Assembly (NCBI GenBank): GCA_040752025.1
Contig: JBFMFR010000090.1
Location: forward strand, 1-5,430
DNA length: 5,430 bases
From: JBFMFR01 sp040752025
Lineage (GTDB): Bacteria > Chloroflexota > Anaerolineae > Anaerolineales > UBA4823
Direction: 5' to 3'
Positions within the stretch are counted from its first letter, which is position 1. Every line of letters starts with the position of its first letter. Below are positions 1-5,361 of the stretch, in pieces. The position numbers and the translations under genes are program-made. A model generated the notes under the pieces. It made no database searches, had not been told where the DNA came from, and was given only the letters and a program-made list of their open reading frames with translations.

Positions 1-116
1 AAGTGTATGCCCGCTTGCAAGCAGTGATTTCCACTTGCCGCAAACAAGGTCGCAATGTCTTTGTCACCTTGCGTGACTTGTTCGCTCACCAGCCTGTTTC
101 CTTACTCACTGGGTAG
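1..116 (+). CDS. IS66-like transposase, C-terminal end (partial)
   Basis: An open frame enters from the left edge, with its first complete codon at position 3, and ends at TAG 114-116. It gives 37 residues that include STCRKQGRNVF and end in SLLTG. A tail with a TCRKQGRNV-like helix and a closing SLL is what I recall from the C-terminus of IS66-family DDE transposases; this is recognition from memory, not a search. The catalytic domain lies outside the window, so activity cannot be judged. The gene runs tail to tail with the acyl-ACP reductase gene, with only 17 nt between the two stop codons, and no obvious IS66 terminal repeat or terminator is visible in that gap. A chance open frame is the alternative, because the piece is short. 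Confidence 0.6.
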   Translation, partial: VYARLQAVISTCRKQGRNVFVTLRDLFAHQPVSLLTG

Positions 117-133
117 GTAGTTACAAATTTAGA

Positions 134-1216
134 CTAAAAACGTGCCCTGGCTTTCTGGCGCACCTGCTCGATTTGTTCCTCGGTGACGGCGCGTTCGAAG
201 GAACGAAAGCCGCTCAGCCGGAAGCCGTGGCGTTGGGCGATCTCACTGATTTCCTGCACGTGGGGGCGGTCGAAATCTTTGCCCAGGGTGTAATCTTCGA
301 AGCGCCCTTCCAGGGCCAGGGCCATGGTTTCGGCCATGCAGGCGTACGCTTTGCCGGGGGGAAACCCAAAATCGAAGTTGAAGTTCACTTCTCCGGGGAC
401 TTCTACCATGCCGCCGTCGATGACCAGCACATCTTGCCGGGCAGCAGCCACCTGCCGGGAAACGTCGCGGGGTCGGGCGACATCGCAAACCACGCTGCCC
501 GGTTGGAGGTGCTCGGTTTGGACGACCGTCACCAGCGCGCTGGTGACGGTGATGATCAGGTGGGCTTGCTGCAGGGCTTGCAGGTCGGTGCTGGTGTGGA
601 TGCGAGCGGTGATGCCGGCCTGGAGCATGTTTTGGCGCAGGGCCTGCAGGGCTTCCGGACGGCGACTGATCAGGTGGATTTCCGCTACATCTCTGGCAAG
701 AAGTTCGGCGCAAACCTGGCCAATGGCGCCGGTCGCGCCGACGACAGCGGCGCGCGCCGCCGGTAAGGGGATTTCCATTAGCTGGGCTGCCTGGCGGACG
801 GCTTGAACGGCGATGGAGACTGTATAGGCGTCGCCGGTAGTCACAGGGATTTGCAGGTGGCGGGCGATGGTAACGCCCGCGTCGCCGATGACCGAGGTGA
901 AGGCGCCCAATCCCAGGATCTTGGCCCCCAGTTTTTCGGCTAAATGACCGGTTTGGATGACTTTTTGATAGACTACCTGCTCGGGCAACTCCAACATGCG
1001 GGCAGGTGTGTAAGGGCAGGCGATGAACCAGCCTTTGATTTGTTTGCCTGTGGCAGCAGAGGTTACCCCCTGGATTTCAGAGATGTATACGGGGGGGAAG
1101 AACTGGCACAGATAATTAATCTGCCTTTCTGTGAGAAGGCGACCAAGCAGTGGATATTTGCGGCTGACGTCACGTTTAGGGTCGATGGGGTGGATAATGA
1201 AGGCGAAAGTGTCCAA
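134..1216 (-). CDS. Long-chain acyl-ACP reductase (AAR)-like NAD(P)-dependent dehydrogenase
   Basis: This 360-residue protein resembles cyanobacterial long-chain acyl-ACP reductase, which reduces acyl-ACP to fatty aldehyde in the cytoplasm. Visible landmarks are VTSAATGK (51-58), LGAFTSVIGD (103-112), TTGDAYT (126-132), the Rossmann loop VVGATGAIG (158-166), IDGGMVEVPG (266-275) and YACMAETMALALEG (291-304). Cys293 in the last motif aligns with the cysteine proposed to form the acyl-enzyme in cyanobacterial AAR. The length is close to that family's roughly 340 residues, with about 20 extra residues at the C-terminus. The start is TTG at 1216: the codon two places upstream in the same frame is the TAA of the preceding gene, so no earlier start exists, and the next in-frame Met is residue 74, too far inside the fold. 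There is no good ribosome binding site, so translation is probably coupled to the upstream gene. It is the last gene of the operon. A related Rossmann dehydrogenase (shikimate/glutamyl-tRNA reductase-like) acting on another substrate is the alternative. Confidence 0.82.
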   Translation of the reverse strand: MDTFAFIIHPIDPKRDVSRKYPLLGRLLTERQINYLCQFFPPVYISEIQGVTSAATGKQIKGWFIACPYTPARMLELPEQVVYQKVIQTGHLAEKLGAKILGLGAFTSVIGDAGVTIARHLQIPVTTGDAYTVSIAVQAVRQAAQLMEIPLPAARAAVVGATGAIGQVCAELLARDVAEIHLISRRPEALQALRQNMLQAGITARIHTSTDLQALQQAHLIITVTSALVTVVQTEHLQPGSVVCDVARPRDVSRQVAAARQDVLVIDGGMVEVPGEVNFNFDFGFPPGKAYACMAETMALALEGRFEDYTLGKDFDRPHVQEISEIAQRHGFRLSGFRSFERAVTEEQIEQVRQKARARF

Positions 1217-1219
1217 GTG

Positions 1220-2530
1220 TTACCACGATTCTTCGCTGGCCTCTCCCGGGCGGGGGTACAGCCGGGGGTGCAGGCGGGCGAAGGTCAGTTTGTGATGGTC
1301 GCTGTCCTCGAAGTGCACGTCACGGTCGATGACGCGGCGCTCCTCAGAGGCGAAGAGGACTACATCAGATTCGATCGTACGAGCCGGGAAAATGATCATC
1401 CCCGCGCCCAGGCGGCAGTTATGTCCAACGCAGCCGCCCAGGACGGGGCGGTTGGCCAGGCTGAGCTTATTATTGCCATCCAGGGCGCGCAGCGGGGCAG
1501 GCAGCAGGTTGTAATCGGTGAAGGTGGAACCGGCTCCGATGAAAGTGTTGCGCCCGATCACGCACATTTGCAGGCAGGTGTTCTGGGCGACCATGCTGTT
1601 GTCCATCAGGGTGGTCATGAACAGGGAGGCGCGGAAGGGCAGGAAAGCGCCATCGCCAACCACGGAGAGCATCAACTGGCAGTCTTGAGAAACGTTAACG
1701 TTATCGCCGATGACGCAGTTTTCGATCGTGGCCCCGGCATTGATGGTCACGTTGTTGCCAATGGTGGTCGGGCCGTGGATTACGGCGTGGGGATCGATGA
1801 CGCAGTTGCGCCCAATCTTGACCAGCCTGGAACTCTCCAGGACCTGCTTGCCTTCATACATGGCGTTGGCCAGGATGCCCAGTTTAAAGAAAGGGCTGCC
1901 CTTGAGCTGGTCTTCGAAGCGCGCCCCGCGAGAAAACAGGCCGAAAACCACATCGGTAATGAAGACATGTACCCAGGCATCGATGGCGATGAAACTGCGG
2001 CGCGGCACCTGGAAGATCAGGTCGCCTTGTTCGAAAGCCATGTAGGTAGGAACGTGATAATAGCCAACTTCGGTAGATTGCAGGTCCAACAGGACGGGCT
2101 GAGTTTCATCCAAGGAGGCCAGGTCGATGCTCTGGCTGTGTGTACCGTCAGGGAAGTACCACAGATCGGCGTAATACAGATCCTCGTAAGCCGTGTAGGA
2201 AGTTGAAAGCGGCAGGGCATGTTCTCGGAAGGCAGGATCTTCCAGTGAGAAAGCCGCCCGGCTGACTTTTTTGGAGTTCTTCTGCGCCTGCGCCAGGAAG
2301 GCGCAGATGTATTCGCTGTCGAAGTACAGGTTGTCCCGGTAGACCAGAGTCGGCCCATCGACTTCGGGCAGGTTGCTATCCCAGGGTCCTACTTCCATCT
2401 CGCGGCTCGTATAAGGGGCCAGAACGTCGCGCTGGTTCAACCACAGTGGTTTGTTGAGCAGGCGCAAATCCCTCGCCCTTTCGTTAAAGGGATGAAGATG
2501 GCGTTGGTCTTGTAGGATGATCTTATTCAT
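1220..2530 (-). CDS. Left-handed beta-helix (hexapeptide-repeat) protein, GlmU/sugar-nucleotide-enzyme-like
   Basis: This is a 436-residue protein starting at ATG 2530. From about residue 236 to 400 it carries hexapeptide repeats with the usual small/hydrophobic periodicity (VKIGRNCVIDPHAVI, TTIGNNVTINAGATI, CVIGDNVNV, CVIGRNTFIGAGSTF, CRLGAGMIIFPA), which fold as a left-handed beta-helix. Such domains occur in acyltransferases and at the C-terminus of GlmU-type nucleotidyltransferases. The first 235 residues contain no nucleotidyltransferase G-rich loop, but the arrangement (an RDNLYFDSEYICAFL segment, then a W-containing hydrophobic stretch at 179-202 just before the helix) recalls degenerate sugar-phosphate nucleotidyltransferase-like proteins. 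The repeats are interrupted near residues 286-318 and 338-362, as expected for loops or insertions. The substrate cannot be read from the sequence. The gene lies 54 nt after the hydrolase and ends 3 nt before the reductase start. No strong ribosome binding site is seen upstream of its ATG. Confidence 0.75.
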   Translation of the reverse strand: MNKIILQDQRHLHPFNERARDLRLLNKPLWLNQRDVLAPYTSREMEVGPWDSNLPEVDGPTLVYRDNLYFDSEYICAFLAQAQKNSKKVSRAAFSLEDPAFREHALPLSTSYTAYEDLYYADLWYFPDGTHSQSIDLASLDETQPVLLDLQSTEVGYYHVPTYMAFEQGDLIFQVPRRSFIAIDAWVHVFITDVVFGLFSRGARFEDQLKGSPFFKLGILANAMYEGKQVLESSRLVKIGRNCVIDPHAVIHGPTTIGNNVTINAGATIENCVIGDNVNVSQDCQLMLSVVGDGAFLPFRASLFMTTLMDNSMVAQNTCLQMCVIGRNTFIGAGSTFTDYNLLPAPLRALDGNNKLSLANRPVLGGCVGHNCRLGAGMIIFPARTIESDVVLFASEERRVIDRDVHFEDSDHHKLTFARLHPRLYPRPGEASEESW

Positions 2531-2584
2531 AAGTTTATCTGCCTGGTATCGGCCTGGGCTGGTCAGCGCAGGTAAGCAGCCAGG

Positions 2585-3421
2585 TTAATCGCGCTCCAAT
2601 ATTTCGGGTACACTCTCCGCAACCAGGGGCGCATTGATCGGGCTGTCAAGAAAATCGCGCAGCGTCTCGATGAATTGTTGCGGATGATCCAGCATAATGA
2701 AGTGACCGGCATCGTGGAAGCGCTCGATGCGGGCGTTGGGGATGCCGCCTAGGATGGGCTTCCACTGCTCTGGGTGTACCACAATGTCTTTGTCGCCGTA
2801 CATGCCCATCACAGGTACCTTAATCCTTTTTAGCTGGGGACGCAGGTCGGTCTCGCGCAGCGAGGCGATGCTCATCAGGAACGATTCGAGCGTGGTCTGT
2901 GAGAGATCGCGGTTCATCATCTCGGGCCAGCGCGGGTCGCGCGTGTAGAAGGGCGAAAGGACCCTGAAGCCCAGGCGCAGGCCCCACAGATTGTTATGCA
3001 CGATCGAAGCAACCATGCGCCGGCCGAACAGTTTGAGCAGCAAAGACAGCGAAGAGCCCACGATCGGCGAGCCCACCACCACCACTTTGCGCACGCGCTC
3101 TGGGAACTGGATCGCCACCGATAAGCTGACGGTTCCACCCATGCTGTGCCCCACCAGTGGGGCGCGCTCGATGCCGAGCTGTTCCATGAATTGTTCGACC
3201 AACGAAACGAAATCTTGCACGGCATAAGAGTCGCGCTTCTTGCCCGACTCGCCAAACCCCCAGAAATCCAGGGCGTAGGTGCGGTAGTGGCGCCCCAGGT
3301 GCGCCATGGTGTCTTGCCACAGGCCCCATGAACCGAGCCACCCGTGCAGCAAAATCACTGGACGGCCGCGGCCATATACTTCGTAGTGAACGATGCCCTG
3401 GTCGGTGGTAAAGGATGACAC
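2585..3421 (-). CDS. Alpha/beta hydrolase fold protein
   Basis: This 278-residue protein is a single alpha/beta hydrolase domain with a complete catalytic set: oxyanion-hole HGW at 26-28, nucleophile elbow GHSMGG at 91-96 (Ser93), acidic residue in YGDKDIVV (most likely Asp212) and His240 in HDAGHF. A cap of about 60 residues (roughly 122-185) separates strand 6 from the acid. There is no signal peptide, so it should be cytoplasmic. The family includes esterases, thioesterases, C-C hydrolases and haloperoxidase-like enzymes, and the sequence does not decide among them. The start is GTG at 3421. An in-frame TAG lies nine bases upstream and the predicted N-terminus (TDQGIVHYEVYGRGRPVILLHG) is a normal family beginning, so GTG is well supported although its ribosome binding site is weak. 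It lies 46 nt after the GTPase gene. Its place in an operon with an acyl-ACP reductase makes an acyl-ester or acyl-thioester substrate attractive, but this is inference. Confidence 0.88.
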   Translation of the reverse strand: MSSFTTDQGIVHYEVYGRGRPVILLHGWLGSWGLWQDTMAHLGRHYRTYALDFWGFGESGKKRDSYAVQDFVSLVEQFMEQLGIERAPLVGHSMGGTVSLSVAIQFPERVRKVVVVGSPIVGSSLSLLLKLFGRRMVASIVHNNLWGLRLGFRVLSPFYTRDPRWPEMMNRDLSQTTLESFLMSIASLRETDLRPQLKRIKVPVMGMYGDKDIVVHPEQWKPILGGIPNARIERFHDAGHFIMLDHPQQFIETLRDFLDSPINAPLVAESVPEILERD

Positions 3422-3431
3422 GGTTATCTAG

Positions 3432-3448
3432 GCCGGCTCCGGGCCGGC
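3432..3448 (-). repeat. GCCGGC hairpin in the GTPase-hydrolase gap
   Basis: Two copies of the palindrome GCCGGC (3432-3437 and 3443-3448) are separated by five bases, so the transcript can form a 6-bp all-GC stem with a five-base loop. It lies between the GTPase stop and the hydrolase GTG start. No T-run follows, so it is not a normal intrinsic terminator. It could affect RNA processing or pausing between the signalling and metabolic halves of the operon, but that role is speculative. Confidence 0.4.
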
Positions 3449-3467
3449 TTACACTCATCGAGGTGGA

Positions 3468-4013
3468 TTAGCGTCCGTTTCCGCTGGCTTCGATCTCTTC
3501 CAAAATGCTGTAGAGCAGTTCCAGCAGCACAGATTTGACAGTTTCTTTATCTGTAGCGACACAGCGGAGCAATTTGATCTTTGGATCCAGGCGCAAGGCG
3601 ATGCGCATATCCTCCAATTCCCAGGCGTCCTCACGGTCTTGTTTGTTGGCGGCGACCACGTACGGGGTGGGCGCGTAGGCGCGGAAAGTTTCCAGGATGC
3701 TGCGTGCTTCTCGGAAAGTCTCCGGACGGGTGCTGTCGATCATTACAACGAACCCCAGCATGCCTTCGGACAGGATCTCCCACATGAAATCAAAGCGCCT
3801 CTGCCCAGGGGTACCGAACAGGTACAACACCAGGTCCTCGTCTACAGTAATGCGGCCGAAGTCCATCGCCACGGTTGTGGTTTCCTTGACGCGCTCGGCC
3901 TCGCTAGAGATCTTGCGTTCGGTAGAAACCACATCGATTTCACTGACAGAGCGGATGAACTCCGATTTGCCGGCATTGAAAGGGCCTGTAACCACCATTT
4001 TTACTGTTTGCAT
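3468..4013 (-). CDS. Small Ras-like GTPase of the bacterial conservon (CvnD-like)/MglA-related group
   Basis: This 181-residue protein is a single small-GTPase domain. The P-loop is GPFNAGKS (10-17), the switch I threonines are in KETTTVAMDFG (43-53), the G3 region is LYLFGTPGQRRF (63-74), G4 is NKQD (123-126) and the G5-like segment is CVATDK (151-156). The Asp of the usual DxxG motif is replaced by Gly67, while the Gln matching Ras Gln61 (Gln71) is kept. The FGTPGQ version is typical of the GTPases encoded in Streptomyces conservons (CvnD) and related bacterial proteins, which work with Roadblock-type or other regulatory partners. No lipidation site or membrane segment is seen. ATG at 4013 is preceded by GAGG seven bases upstream, a good ribosome binding site. 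The gene starts 29 nt after the PATAN gene, suggesting that the two act together as a signalling pair. It could act as a polarity or signalling switch, but its effector is not visible. Confidence 0.9.
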   Translation of the reverse strand: MQTVKMVVTGPFNAGKSEFIRSVSEIDVVSTERKISSEAERVKETTTVAMDFGRITVDEDLVLYLFGTPGQRRFDFMWEILSEGMLGFVVMIDSTRPETFREARSILETFRAYAPTPYVVAANKQDREDAWELEDMRIALRLDPKIKLLRCVATDKETVKSVLLELLYSILEEIEASGNGR

Positions 4014-4042
4014 AGCGTGTCCTCAGAAAAAGAGATAGGCGC

Positions 4043-4870
4043 TTAGATCGAGCGAATACGGCTGATCAGCCGGTTAATCAGCGATTTTTGATCGGCGGCG
4101 CTCGCCTGCGGCTGGGCTGGCAGACGGCCGGGGGTGGGTAGCGCCACCGGAACGCCTTCAGGCCGGGTAATCTCAACCAATCCGGCTTGCAGCAAGCCGT
4201 ATACGATGCGGCGTATTTCCAGGTCCGACATCTTGCTGGCGCGACCAATCTGGCGGATGGTGTTCTTGGGGTTGATGTACGAGACCACGCGCCACTCATC
4301 GACGCTCAGGTTGAAGTTGCGGATATTGGTGCCTGGACGGTCTGCGAACTTGAGCGCCATATCCAGGTTGGGAATCTCGTCTTGCAGTTGTTCCCACTCC
4401 CGCAAGCGCCGCGAACCCTCAATGATGATGTTTTCCAGGCCAATGCGCACGGTGATCTTATCCTCCGGGGGCATCACATCACTTTCGAAGCGGAACAGGC
4501 CCTCCACCCAGGTGAACAGCCGGTTGACGATAGCAATGAAGTGGGTTTGTAAGCTGGTAAGGATGTCTTGCTGGTTGATGTAGTCGGCGTTGATCAGCAA
4601 CAGCCCCAATTCTTTATCGCTCATCGAGCCGGCGCGCTCCTTGAGGGCGCGGTGCTGGGCAGCGGTTAACTTGTTGGCTTTGTAGAGAACTGTGACAAGG
4701 CTGTTGTCTTCTTTCCCAACCTGTGCGTAAGCCAGTTTCCCTTCGCGAAAACTGACCGAGATCACTTCGCTGGGTCCCTCGATGATTAGTGTGCCCGTCT
4801 TACGTGCCAGATTGATCAGATTGAGCAGTTGGGTAATAGTGAAATCGCGCAGATTGCCCTTCAGTGCCAT
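4043..4870 (-). CDS. PATAN/DUF4388 domain protein with C-terminal winged-helix-like region
   Basis: This is a 275-residue protein and the first gene of the operon. Residues 1-100 match the PATAN (DUF4388) pattern: MALKGNLRDFTITQLLNLIN, then KTGTLII, then VSFREGKLAYAQ, followed by a helical segment ending near LTSLQTHF. The middle part (110-150) has the LFTWVEGLFRFE strand-turn seen after PATAN domains. Residues 186-236 (NLSVDEWRVVSYI to LLQAGLVEI) look like a winged-helix module. A Pro/Ala-rich linker (238-258) leads to a short basic amphipathic helix (SLINRLISRIRSI). PATAN proteins are regulatory or adaptor proteins, often found with response regulators, GTPases or gliding and pili genes; no catalytic residues are expected. 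ATG at 4870 has GAGG five bases upstream and a strong promoter about 57 nt upstream. The close GTPase gene downstream suggests a partner or regulator role for that GTPase. Confidence 0.85.
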   Translation of the reverse strand: MALKGNLRDFTITQLLNLINLARKTGTLIIEGPSEVISVSFREGKLAYAQVGKEDNSLVTVLYKANKLTAAQHRALKERAGSMSDKELGLLLINADYINQQDILTSLQTHFIAIVNRLFTWVEGLFRFESDVMPPEDKITVRIGLENIIIEGSRRLREWEQLQDEIPNLDMALKFADRPGTNIRNFNLSVDEWRVVSYINPKNTIRQIGRASKMSDLEIRRIVYGLLQAGLVEITRPEGVPVALPTPGRLPAQPQASAADQKSLINRLISRIRSI

Positions 4871-4926
4871 GGGCGCCTCGAATTGCCTGGAACAAGTTGA
4901 TTGATTTTGGAGTAATACTGATGATG

Positions 4927-4955
4927 ATTATACATGTAAGCCAGGGCTGCGTCAA
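4927..4955 (-). promoter_or_regulatory. Sigma70-type promoter of the five-gene operon
   Basis: Read on the minus strand, a -35 box TTGACG (4955-4950) is followed by a 17-bp spacer and a perfect -10 box TATAAT (4932-4927). Transcription would start near 4920, giving a leader of about 50 nt before the PATAN start codon at 4870. Five of six -35 bases and all -10 bases match the consensus, with ideal spacing, so constitutive housekeeping expression is likely. No operator-like inverted repeat is obvious around it. Confidence 0.85.
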
Positions 4956-5000
4956 ATGGGAAGCGCCGCAAATACCCTACAAGATGGTTAGGTGGGCTGA

Positions 5001-5035
5001 TAAAAATGCAAGCGCAGTCCAAAAGACTGCGCTCG
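5001..5035 (-). terminator. Intrinsic terminator of the tRNA-Asn transcript
   Basis: On the minus strand, just after the tRNA, AGCGCAGTC (5033-5025) and GACTGCGCT (5019-5011) pair perfectly around a TTTTG loop. A further G-U and C-G pair at the base gives an 11-bp stem down to 5009. The run TTTTT follows at 5006-5002 after two bases. This is a classical rho-independent terminator. It ends the tRNA transcript before the operon promoter at 4955, so the tRNA and the operon are separate transcription units. Confidence 0.82.
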
Positions 5036-5038
5036 AGG

Positions 5039-5112
5039 CTCCTCGACCAGGACTCGAACCTGGAACCTAGCGGTTAACAGCCGCCCGCTCTGCCGAATTG
5101 AGCTATCGAGGA
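5039..5112 (-). tRNA. tRNA-Asn (anticodon GTT)
   Basis: A complete 74-nt cloverleaf can be folded on the minus strand. It has a 7-bp acceptor stem TCCTCGA/TCGAGGA, a D stem GCTC/GAGC, an anticodon stem GGCGG/CCGCT (one G-U pair) with loop CTGTTAA, a five-base variable loop AGGTT, and a T stem CCAGG/CCTGG with loop TTCGAGT. The anticodon GTT (5078-5076) reads Asn codons AAC and AAU. The discriminator base is G (5039). The genomic 3' flank reads CCT, not CCA, so the CCA tail must be added after transcription. A consensus promoter lies immediately upstream and an intrinsic terminator immediately downstream. Confidence 0.97.
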
Positions 5113-5125
5113 ATTTAGCCCTGGA

Positions 5126-5154
5126 ATTATAAACTCAAGGCAGGAGTGTGTCAA
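5126..5154 (-). promoter_or_regulatory. Consensus sigma70-type promoter of tRNA-Asn
   Basis: On the minus strand the -35 box TTGACA (5154-5149) and the -10 box TATAAT (5131-5126) are both perfect and separated by exactly 17 bp. Transcription would start near 5119, leaving a leader of only about seven bases before the mature tRNA 5' end at 5112. Such strong promoters with short leaders are normal for stable RNA genes. Confidence 0.9.
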
Positions 5155-5228
5155 GGAACGGATCGGCCGAAATTCGCCTGTAAATGCCTCCCGTGGCCCT
5201 GGGGTTCTCACCGGTGGGTAGATTTAAT

Positions 5229-5257
5229 TTGACAGATGCCTAATTGGATGCTATAAT
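5229..5257 (+). promoter_or_regulatory. Consensus sigma70-type promoter facing right
   Basis: TTGACA (5229-5234), a 17-bp spacer and TATAAT (5252-5257) form a perfect consensus promoter on the plus strand. Transcription would start near 5264 and leave a leader of about 98 nt before the ATG at 5362. It is divergent from the tRNA promoter, with 74 bp between the two -35 boxes. It probably drives the transposase-like gene at the right edge. Confidence 0.85.
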
Positions 5258-5313
5258 TTAATTAGATATTTGGCTAATTAAAATCGCCAAATCATTTAGA
5301 TAGATTGTATCTA
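5257..5313 (+). repeat. Overlapping inverted repeats in the leader of the right-hand gene
   Basis: Three short perfect inverted repeats lie between the -10 box and the start codon. TTTAATTAG (5257-5265) pairs with CTAATTAAA (5274-5282). ATTTGGC (5268-5274) pairs with GCCAAAT (5286-5292). TAGATA (5297-5302) pairs with TATCTA (5308-5313). The first two overlap in position, so they cannot form together. The first straddles the likely transcription start, so it could be an operator or a structured 5' end; it could also be part of the end of an insertion sequence. The region is AT-rich, which makes chance repeats more likely. Confidence 0.5.
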
Positions 5314-5361
5314 CTCACAGGGTTGCTAACAAGTGTGGAAATCTGATAAGATTGTAACACA

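Larger units (their letters stand above)
134..4870 (-). other. Probable five-gene operon
   Basis: Five genes lie head to tail on the minus strand with gaps of 29, 46, 54 and 3 nt. A single clear promoter stands before the first gene, and no intrinsic terminator with a T-run is seen between the genes. The order is PATAN protein, GTPase, alpha/beta hydrolase, hexapeptide protein, acyl-ACP reductase-like enzyme. Co-transcription is inferred from spacing and direction only. Internal promoters in the 46-nt and 54-nt gaps cannot be excluded. Confidence 0.75.

Noticed and set aside
173..766. A 197-codon plus-strand open frame opposite the reductase gene
   Set aside because: It has no recognisable domain and overlaps in antisense the Rossmann and catalytic-cysteine regions of the reductase.
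944..2206. A 420-codon plus-strand open frame opposite the hexapeptide and reductase genes
   Set aside because: Its product has no recognisable motif and it lies antisense to two well-supported genes with clear domain motifs. Long antisense frames are common in GC-rich coding DNA.
2994..3458. A minus-strand open frame starting at an ATG upstream of the hydrolase GTG
   Set aside because: It is in a different frame from the hydrolase and its product lacks the hydrolase motifs. The GTG frame contains the full catalytic triad, so the ATG frame is a shadow.
4864..5070. A 68-codon plus-strand open frame ending in PRPGLEPGT
   Set aside because: The PRPGLEPGT ending is a known false-protein signature produced by translating the antisense strand of a tRNA T-arm. 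The frame overlaps the operon promoter, the terminator and the tRNA.
113..5318. A possible terminal inverted repeat: the reverse complement of 113-126 (TTGTAACTACCTAC) against 5305-5318 (TTGTATCTACTCAC)
   Set aside because: Only 11 of 14 positions match, the left copy overlaps the transposase stop codon, and it does not resemble the usual IS66 ends, so it is not convincing as an element terminus.
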